Shown one piece after another: positions 57,907 through 64,000 of a stretch of 64,000 bases of DNA. A program made the position numbers and the translations under genes. The stretch spans positions 1,054,001 through 1,118,000 of the forward strand of contig NZ_CANNCF010000001.1 in NCBI RefSeq assembly GCF_947503045.1, in the 5' to 3' direction. The number at the start of each line of letters is the position of its first letter. Positions within the stretch are counted from its first letter, which is position 1. The notes beneath the pieces were generated by a model. The model was not told where the DNA came from and did no database searches. It saw only the letters and a program-made list of their open reading frames with translations. The stretch comes from an uncultured Tateyamaria sp. (lineage in GTDB: Bacteria; Pseudomonadota; Alphaproteobacteria; Rhodobacterales; Rhodobacteraceae).

Positions 57907-59586
57907 ATGCAACGCAGTCTGGCTGCCGTCCTTGTCGCGGATGTGGCGGGCTATTCCGAGTTGATGGGCGACAATGCCGAGGCCACGCTGAGCGCCCTCA
58001 AACGCCTTCGGACCGAGATTTTTCGCCCCGCTGTCGCCTCGCGCAGTGGCCGTGTGGTCAAAAGCATGGGGGATGGCTGGATCGTGCTGTTTTCCGCAGC
58101 GGCGGATGCGGCGACATGCGCGCTGCAGATACAGGAGTTGCTGGCCACTGACCCGACCCATCATGACCCCAAGATGCTGCTGCGTCTGGGCGTGCATTTG
58201 GGTGATGTGATCGAAGATGAGGAAGACGTGTTCGGCGATGGTGTGAATGTCGCCGCCCGTCTCGAGGAATTTGCCCGCCCTGGCACCATAGCCATATCGG
58301 ATGCGGTGTTTGGCAGCCTTGATGGCACGCTGCGCCCCTCCTTTGACGATGCGGGCGAGCGGCTGCTCAAGAACATCGCCAAGCCCGTGCGCGTGTGGAC
58401 CGGCGGCAGTGCCCCCGACGCCTCTTATGCAGGGGCGGCCAAGGCCGACCGGCCTCACGTGGTCATCCAGCCTGTGCAAACCTCGGACACCCGCACCGAG
58501 GTGATCGAGCTTGCGGACGCCCTTACGGGCGATGTGCTGACCTATCTCGGCGCCACGCACTGGCTGTCGGTGACCAGCGGAGCCAGCCATGATCACGCCT
58601 ATTCCCTGACCTCGCGCCTGCGGGCCAGTGGCGCGCGCTTGCGCCTTGAAGTGCGCCTTGTTGGCCCCATGGGGGCCGAGTTGTGGGCGACCAAGATCGA
58701 CGGCGATATGGAAGATGCCTTTGACTGGCAGGACAGCACGGGCGAAACCCTTGTCTCGCATGTGCTGGCGGCCGTGTTCGATGCTGAGCGGCGTGTGCTC
58801 GACAAGCTGAGCCTGCCCGAGATGAGCGCCAATCAGTGCGAATTGCGCGGCCAACTGGCGCTCGATCATCTGGACCCCGAGGCCTTTGCCGCAGCACTCA
58901 CCTATTCCAGTGCAGCCATCGAAAAAGATCCCGCATCTGCGCCTGCACTGGCGCTCGCGTTGGTGTCCTACCTGTCGGCGGCTGTGATGGGCTTTGACAG
59001 CGTCACCGCCCCATATGCCCGTTCGATCCCGAAATGGTGTGCGGCTGCGGCACCGCTGGCCCCTGATCACGCACATCTGCATCTTGCCCTTGGCGTTACC
59101 GCTTATGCCGAGGCGCGCGACCCGGTCACCTTGCGCAAGATCATCGACAAGGCCCTGCGCCAATCCTCATCCGACTATGTGACGCTGGTGCTGAGCGGTT
59201 GGGCCTATGTCTGGATCGGCGATCACCGCGCGGCCGTCGACTGCCTGTCCAAGGCCTGGACCTTTGGCCGTCAAAGCCCGTGGTCGCTGGCGATCAAGGG
59301 CGGGCTTGCCTTTGCCTCGCTGCAGACGGGCGATGATGCAGGCGCGATTGCCCATGCCCGCGAGGGGCTGGAGACAAGCGCGGACTACGCGACGCTGCAC
59401 CGGGTGTTGGCGGCGGCCCATGCCCATCAGGGCGAGGAAGAGGCCGCACAGGCCGCACTGGCCGCAGCCTTGGCCGCCGACCCGCAGGATTCCATCCGCG
59501 CGATCCGGGCGCGCAACCTTTTTGCCGATTATGACAGCGGCAATCGCTATCTGGACGGGCTGCGCTTGGCGGGAATGCCGGAATAG
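57907..59586 (+). CDS. Class III adenylate cyclase with TPR-like C-terminus
   Basis: 559 residues. N-terminal cyclase catalytic domain (about 5-165): VLVADVAGYSELM with metal Asp12, VVKSMGDGWIVLF with Lys52 and metal Asp56, and EDVFGDGVNVAARLEEFA with Asp107, Asn114 and Arg118. All residues for metal, adenine recognition and the transition state are in place, so cAMP production is likely. The rest, to the end, is helical with tetratricopeptide-like repeats (VDCLSKAWTFGRQSPWSLAI, ALAAALAADPQDSIRAIRAR). This architecture is common in rhizobia and roseobacters. Divergent from the lipase gene, so it shares an intergenic control region with the possible conflict cluster. Confidence 0.88.
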   Translation: MQRSLAAVLVADVAGYSELMGDNAEATLSALKRLRTEIFRPAVASRSGRVVKSMGDGWIVLFSAAADAATCALQIQELLATDPTHHDPKMLLRLGVHLGDVIEDEEDVFGDGVNVAARLEEFARPGTIAISDAVFGSLDGTLRPSFDDAGERLLKNIAKPVRVWTGGSAPDASYAGAAKADRPHVVIQPVQTSDTRTEVIELADALTGDVLTYLGATHWLSVTSGASHDHAYSLTSRLRASGARLRLEVRLVGPMGAELWATKIDGDMEDAFDWQDSTGETLVSHVLAAVFDAERRVLDKLSLPEMSANQCELRGQLALDHLDPEAFAAALTYSSAAIEKDPASAPALALALVSYLSAAVMGFDSVTAPYARSIPKWCAAAAPLAPDHAHLHLALGVTAYAEARDPVTLRKIIDKALRQSSSDYVTLVLSGWAYVWIGDHRAAVDCLSKAWTFGRQSPWSLAIKGGLAFASLQTGDDAGAIAHAREGLETSADYATLHRVLAAAHAHQGEEEAAQAALAAALAADPQDSIRAIRARNLFADYDSGNRYLDGLRLAGMPE

Positions 59587-59590
59587 AGCG

Positions 59591-61321
59591 CTAGTGGATG
59601 TCGGGTTCCGGCACCGGCGCGCCGAACCCGGTTTCGAGATAGTCGAAATCACAGCCCTTGTCGGCCTGCTGGATATGACGCGCAAACATCCAGCCATATC
59701 CGCGCTGATAGCGTGGGGCAGGGGCGGTCCAGGCGGCGCGGCGTTCGTCCAGTTCCGTATCGCTCAGTTGCACGTTCAGGGTCCGGTTGGGCACATCCAG
59801 TTCGATGATGTCCCCCGTCTTGATCAGCGCCAGCGGCCCGCCGATGAATGCCTCGGGTGCGACATGCAGGATGCAGGCCCCGAAGGACGTGCCTGACATC
59901 CGCGCATCCGACAGGCGCACCATGTCGCGCAGACCCAGTTTCAGCAGGGCCTTGGGCATCGGGATCATGCCCCATTCGGGCATGCCCGGCCCGCCCTGAG
60001 GTCCTGCATTCCTCAGCACCAGCACGCTGTCGGGGGTCATGGGATAGTCTTCGTCGTTGATGATCTCCTTAAGCGCCTCATAGCTGTCAGCCACGATGGC
60101 GGGCCCTGTGTGCGTCTGGAATTTGGGGTCCATGGCGGCGGGTTTGATCACCGCCCCGTCGGGCGCAAGATTGCCGCGCAGCACGGCGAGCGATCCTTCG
60201 GCGTAGACCGGGTTGGTGAGGGGTCGGATGACGTCAATGTTGAAGTTTTTTGCGTGCGCAATGTCCTCGCCCAGCGTCTTGCCGGTCACGGTTGTGACGG
60301 ACAAATCAAGCTTGTCCCCCAGCTCCTGCATCAAGGCAGGCAAGCCGCCTGCATAGAAAAAGTCCTCCATCAGGTATTCGGTGCCTGAGGGGCGGATATT
60401 GGCGATGACGGGCGTGGTGCGCCCCACCGCGTCGATATCATCAAGACCCAGCGGCACACCGGCACGCCGTGCCATTGCGATGAGGTGAATGATCGCGTTG
60501 GTCGAACAGCCTGTGGCCATGGCAACGGTGACCGCGTTGCGGGTGGCGGCTTGGGTGATGATCTTGTTTGGCGTCAGATCCTCCCAGACCATGTCGACGA
60601 TGCGTCGCCCGCAGGCCGCGGCCATGCGCTTGTGCCCTGCATCCGGGGCCGGGATCGACGAGGCCCCGGGCAGGGTCAGCCCGAACCCTTCGGCAATCGA
60701 CATCATGGTCGAGGCGGTGCCCATGGTCATGCAGGTGCCGTAGGAACGCGCGATACCGCCCTGTACACCCTCCCATTCCGCCGCGCCAATGTTGCCTGCA
60801 CGCCGCTCGTCCCAGTATTTCCACACATCCGTGCCCGAGCCGAGCTTTTGCCCCGCGTAGTTTCCCCTTAGCATCGCGCCCGCAGGCATGAAGATCATCG
60901 GCAGCCCCATGGACACCGCGCCCATGACCAGCGCCGGAGTGGATTTGTCACACCCCCCCATCAGCACCACGCCGTCGACGGGATGGCTGCGCAGGGTCTC
61001 TTCGACCTCGATGGCACCGAGATTGCGGTAGAGCATCGAAGTTGGTTTCAGGAACTGTTCGGCAAAGTCGTGCACGGGCAGCTCGGCAGGCGTGCCCCCA
61101 GCCTGCAGGATGCCGCGTTTCACCCATTCGGCGCGGTCGCGCAGGTGGTGATGGCAGGGGGACAGGTCCGACCACGTGTTGATGATGGCGATGACCGGCT
61201 TGCCGTTCCAATCTTCGCCGGTCCAGCCCATCTGGGCCGCGCGGCTGCGATGGCCCATGGAACGCAGATCATCCGGGGCGAACCAACGGGCGGAACGCAG
61301 GTCTTTGGCATCTTTGGGCAT
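59591..61321 (-). CDS. IlvD/Edd-family dehydratase, sugar-acid (L-arabinonate) type
   Basis: 576 residues. Iron-sulfur cysteines are in INTWSDLSPCHHHL (Cys56), VVLMGGCDKSTPALVMG and SYGTCMTMGTASTMMS. ATGCSTNAIIHLIAMARR and MSGTSFGACILHVAPEA are family landmarks. The length and cysteine placement suit sugar-acid dehydratases such as L-arabinonate dehydratase (with [2Fe-2S]) better than valine/isoleucine dihydroxyacid dehydratase. Probably removes water from a pentonate or hexonate to give a 2-keto-3-deoxy acid. ATG 61321 gives family length. Convergent with the adenylate cyclase (4 bp between stops). Confidence 0.88.
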   Translation of the reverse strand: MPKDAKDLRSARWFAPDDLRSMGHRSRAAQMGWTGEDWNGKPVIAIINTWSDLSPCHHHLRDRAEWVKRGILQAGGTPAELPVHDFAEQFLKPTSMLYRNLGAIEVEETLRSHPVDGVVLMGGCDKSTPALVMGAVSMGLPMIFMPAGAMLRGNYAGQKLGSGTDVWKYWDERRAGNIGAAEWEGVQGGIARSYGTCMTMGTASTMMSIAEGFGLTLPGASSIPAPDAGHKRMAAACGRRIVDMVWEDLTPNKIITQAATRNAVTVAMATGCSTNAIIHLIAMARRAGVPLGLDDIDAVGRTTPVIANIRPSGTEYLMEDFFYAGGLPALMQELGDKLDLSVTTVTGKTLGEDIAHAKNFNIDVIRPLTNPVYAEGSLAVLRGNLAPDGAVIKPAAMDPKFQTHTGPAIVADSYEALKEIINDEDYPMTPDSVLVLRNAGPQGGPGMPEWGMIPMPKALLKLGLRDMVRLSDARMSGTSFGACILHVAPEAFIGGPLALIKTGDIIELDVPNRTLNVQLSDTELDERRAAWTAPAPRYQRGYGWMFARHIQQADKGCDFDYLETGFGAPVPEPDIH

Positions 61322-61546
61322 GGGCGTACGGGTCCGTTTCTTATTCTGGGCACAGGGCCTGCGCCTCAGGCTAGCACCTTGCCCGCAGCCTTGCCACAGC
61401 GCTGCAACCACCTGCTCAAGACAGGGGCACCTGAGGTTGTTCAGCTTACTTGCTGCTATTGAGCGGCGGGCTGATCCAATTGATTTATTGCAATATTTGA
61501 TCCGTGCTGTACCACTTTGGGCTGTATACTGCTTCTGGGGGAAGAA

Positions 61547-64000
61547 ATGGTACACCAAAAGACAGCGACGCCCGCGTCGCCTGAGGCCACGCCTGTGCAG
61601 TTCATTCTGAATGGCGCTCATGTCAGTCTGGACGATGTTTCACCCCATGCGCTGCTGATCGATTACCTCTATTCCCCTGCCGTTGGTCTCAAGGGGCCCA
61701 AGCTCGTTTGTGGTGAGGCCGGGTGCGGTGCCTGTACGGTCATGGAGACCTCGTGGGACGAGCAGGCGGGCTGTTTCGTCAAGCGCGCGGTCAATTCCTG
61801 TGTGCGCCCGCTGGCCTCTCTGGACGGGGCGATGATCACCACCACCGAAGGGATCGGATCAACGCGCGAGGGGCTGGACAAGGTGCAATACGCGCTGGCC
61901 GCGCATAATGGGTCACAATGCGGGTTCTGCTCAGCGGGGTTCGTGATGAACATGTACACGCTGCTGCAAAACGCCCAAGGCGGTTTGAGCGAGGCCGAGA
62001 TCGAGCAGAGTTTCGACGGGCACATCTGCCGCTGCACCGGCTATCGCCCCATTCTGGACGGGTTTAAGACCTTTGCCGATGACTACAACGCCCCTGACAC
62101 GCCCCAGCAGATCGAAGTGGCCAAGGGCTGGTTACCTGCCGTCGATCTTGGCGACCGGGCCTTGCCGCCGCCAGGCAAGTTCGTGGGCTATATGCGGACC
62201 CCGAACCTCGCGCTCTATGAGAACGGCTATCAAAGCTATGCGCGCGCCACGGATCACGACACATTGCTGGGCCTGCTGTCGGAGCCTGCGCCTTATCCGG
62301 GCGGGCGGCGGCTGGTTCTGGGCAACACCAGCATCGGGATTTACAAAACCGTGGCGATCTATGGCGAGGCGGCGATCAGCCCGCCCAACCATGTCGATGT
62401 TTCGCGCGTGGCCAGCCTGCAGGGCGTGGCACCGCTCAGCACCGAAGCAGACGGCGCAAACCTGCTTGATATCGGCGCAGGGGTGACGCTTGCGCAACTG
62501 ATCGACACGCTGGAAGCGCAGGTCGCCGCCGCGCCCGAAGGCCATGTGCGCGCCTATGTCGGCATGCTGCGCCACTTGCGCATCGTCGCCAACCTGCAGG
62601 TGCGGGCCGTGGCATCCGTCGGCGGCAATATCGCGATGGCAACGAATTACGGCTTTGCCTCGGATGTCATTGTGCTGCTGGCCGCCCTGCGCAGCATGGT
62701 GACGGTGCACGCTGTGGGCACGACGGACGCACCCAGGCAGGTGCCGGTTCTGGACCTGCCGCAACAGGACCCCGAGGCTGAAACGTTCCATGTCTACACC
62801 CGCTTTGCCCCCACCACCGGGGTTGGGCCGGACTGGTATTTCTCCAGCCACAAGGTGCGCGCGCGCCCCGACAACTCTCATGCAATCGTCAACAACGCGT
62901 TGTCTGTCAAGCTGAGCGGTGGGCAGGTGAGCGAAGCCTCGTTGGTCTTCAATGGGCTCAAGCCCATGCTGCAGGACGGCGTTGTGCGCAGCTTTGGCGG
63001 CAACCCTGCGTTTCAGGCCGTGCAGATGGAGGCGGTCGAAGAGGCACTCATCTGCCACGCCTGGGACGACACCGCTTTGCAAGCCGGGCTGGCCGCCCTA
63101 GAGGCGGAGTTGGAGCGCGTGGTTCCGAATGACTTGCCACCTGTCGAAACGGTGCCTTGGGCCTATCGCAAGTCGCTGGCGCGGGCGTTGTTTTTCAAAT
63201 CCTTTGTCGAGATCGCAGATCAGGCCGGGGCACAGGTGAGCGAGGCCAGTCAGAGTGCGGCAGGCCCGATCCTGCGCGGTGTGTCGGGCGGGCGGCAAAG
63301 CTATAATGATTACCCCGAGGAATTGCCGCTATCGGCGCCGCTGATCAAGCTGTCGGCCTTCATGCAGACCACCGGTGAGGCGGAATACACCCAGACGCTG
63401 GAGGCCCCGCAGGCCACCTGGGACGGGGCCTATGTTTATTCCCGCGCGCCTTTGGGGCGATTTCATTTCCAGACGTCCGACGGCAAACGCGCGACGCCCG
63501 CCGAAGTGGTGGCGGACATGCAGGCGCAGGGCTTTGAGCAGCTTTTGGGCATGGTTACTTATGACGATGTGCCCAACAAGGTGGGCAACTGGGCGGGCAT
63601 GGGTTTTGACGAGCCGATTTTTGTGCCCGCCGATGGGACGGAACTCCCGAATTCTGTGACAAAGGCCGCGGCGCAAGAGGCGACGTTCCAGCCCGGCGCG
63701 TTTACCTCATCCGGTGCGCCGCTCGCGCTGGTCTTTGCCAAGGACGCGCAAACGGCGCGGCAATTGGCGGCCTATATCCGGTTCAACCACGTGGTCGAAT
63801 TGCCGGACGATGCGCCTGTGTTGTCGCTGGAAGAGGCAATTGCCCAGGACAAGGCATTCCCCGACGACCCCGTGACAAGCCCGACGCTCAGCCATATCCA
63901 GTCCATCACCCGGCCCGGCAGCGACCGCGACTGGCTCGACAGCCCGGACAAGACCATTGCGGGGTGCACCACTATCACCGGCAGCCACAGCACCGGGGCG
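61547..64000 (+). CDS. Xanthine dehydrogenase/aldehyde oxidase-like single-chain enzyme (incomplete)
   Basis: 818 residues are visible before the right edge. Domain order is that of the eukaryotic-type single chain: N-terminal [2Fe-2S] domain KLVCGEAGCGACTVMET with CVRP, second [2Fe-2S] domain SQCGFCSAGFVMNMYT and ICRCTGYRPILDG, FAD-binding domain with LVLGNTSIGIYKTVAIYG and VASVGGNIAMATNYGF, then the start of the molybdopterin domain (LIKLSAFMQTTGEAEYTQTL). Bacterial enzymes usually split these over two or three genes. The substrate cannot be told. GGGGGAAG precedes the ATG at 61547; 225 bp separate it from the dehydratase. Confidence 0.86.
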   Translation, partial: MVHQKTATPASPEATPVQFILNGAHVSLDDVSPHALLIDYLYSPAVGLKGPKLVCGEAGCGACTVMETSWDEQAGCFVKRAVNSCVRPLASLDGAMITTTEGIGSTREGLDKVQYALAAHNGSQCGFCSAGFVMNMYTLLQNAQGGLSEAEIEQSFDGHICRCTGYRPILDGFKTFADDYNAPDTPQQIEVAKGWLPAVDLGDRALPPPGKFVGYMRTPNLALYENGYQSYARATDHDTLLGLLSEPAPYPGGRRLVLGNTSIGIYKTVAIYGEAAISPPNHVDVSRVASLQGVAPLSTEADGANLLDIGAGVTLAQLIDTLEAQVAAAPEGHVRAYVGMLRHLRIVANLQVRAVASVGGNIAMATNYGFASDVIVLLAALRSMVTVHAVGTTDAPRQVPVLDLPQQDPEAETFHVYTRFAPTTGVGPDWYFSSHKVRARPDNSHAIVNNALSVKLSGGQVSEASLVFNGLKPMLQDGVVRSFGGNPAFQAVQMEAVEEALICHAWDDTALQAGLAALEAELERVVPNDLPPVETVPWAYRKSLARALFFKSFVEIADQAGAQVSEASQSAAGPILRGVSGGRQSYNDYPEELPLSAPLIKLSAFMQTTGEAEYTQTLEAPQATWDGAYVYSRAPLGRFHFQTSDGKRATPAEVVADMQAQGFEQLLGMVTYDDVPNKVGNWAGMGFDEPIFVPADGTELPNSVTKAAAQEATFQPGAFTSSGAPLALVFAKDAQTARQLAAYIRFNHVVELPDDAPVLSLEEAIAQDKAFPDDPVTSPTLSHIQSITRPGSDRDWLDSPDKTIAGCTTITGSHSTGA

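Noticed and set aside
1-64000. CRISPR arrays, insertion sequences, prophage genes, rRNA
   Set aside because: No regularly spaced repeats, transposase or phage structural genes and no rRNA signatures were found in the window.

Overview
The window is a gene-dense, GC-rich chromosomal segment that reads as an alphaproteobacterium of the order Rhodobacterales (roseobacter type). The indications are a tRNA-His with no G-1 and with A73, an alphaproteobacterial LexA box (GTTC-N7-GTTC) in front of an MmcB-type repair gene, a second-type ATP-dependent DNA ligase paired with its nuclease, a CarD regulator, a VPLPA-CTERM secreted protein, and several small proteins typical of this order. No rRNA, CRISPR array, prophage or insertion sequence was seen.

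Layout. 1-3.4 kb: the N-terminal part of homoserine dehydrogenase, a small lipoprotein, a TetR regulator with a visible operator, a hairpin-rich gene-free stretch, and a tightly overlapped operon (cupin, ArsR, two AHSA1/SRPBCC proteins) behind a double dyad. 3.5-10.8 kb: a ClpP-like protease with a coiled-coil membrane partner, LexA-controlled mmcB, a Tat-exported protein with a ferric-reductase-like membrane protein, tRNA-His, an RluD-type pseudouridine synthase head-to-head with a small membrane protein, and rpoH. 10.9-17.8 kb: an AT-richer islet with a degenerate GT51 protein, capsule-type glycosyltransferase, Gfo/Idh/MocA oxidoreductase, DksA-like zinc finger, a membrane AraC regulator with repeated candidate operators and a small secreted peptide, a VPLPA-CTERM protein and an MCP-tip-like protein. 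17.8-31 kb: PepF, amidohydrolase, an AT-rich methyltransferase, DNA ligase plus nuclease, lipase plus SCP2 protein, TPR protein, Suv3-like helicase, S4 protein, ferredoxin, CarD. 31-45 kb: CobS/CobT, Kef-type antiporter, Lrp/hpd pair, a PilM/PilP-like protein, MetY, a glycosyltransferase-like protein and a four-gene redox membrane operon (Rieske). 45-48 kb: a glycine-betaine-type ABC transporter.

The most striking part is 48.3-59.6 kb. A patatin-like phospholipase with a multi-pass membrane insert faces, tail to tail, a translationally coupled operon encoding a TIR-SIR2 fusion, a STAND NTPase and a HEAT-like seven-TM protein. Upstream on the same strand is a peptidoglycan-binding/class-3 lipase protein, divergent from a class III adenylate cyclase with all catalytic residues. 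Together these parts (possible sensor NTPase, two NAD-handling domains, two lipid hydrolases, a trans-membrane module, a cyclic-nucleotide source) look like a biological-conflict or signalling locus that matches no named defence system I know. That reading is inference from domains and gene layout.

The window ends with an IlvD/Edd sugar-acid dehydratase and the first 818 codons of a single-chain xanthine-dehydrogenase/aldehyde-oxidase-like enzyme.
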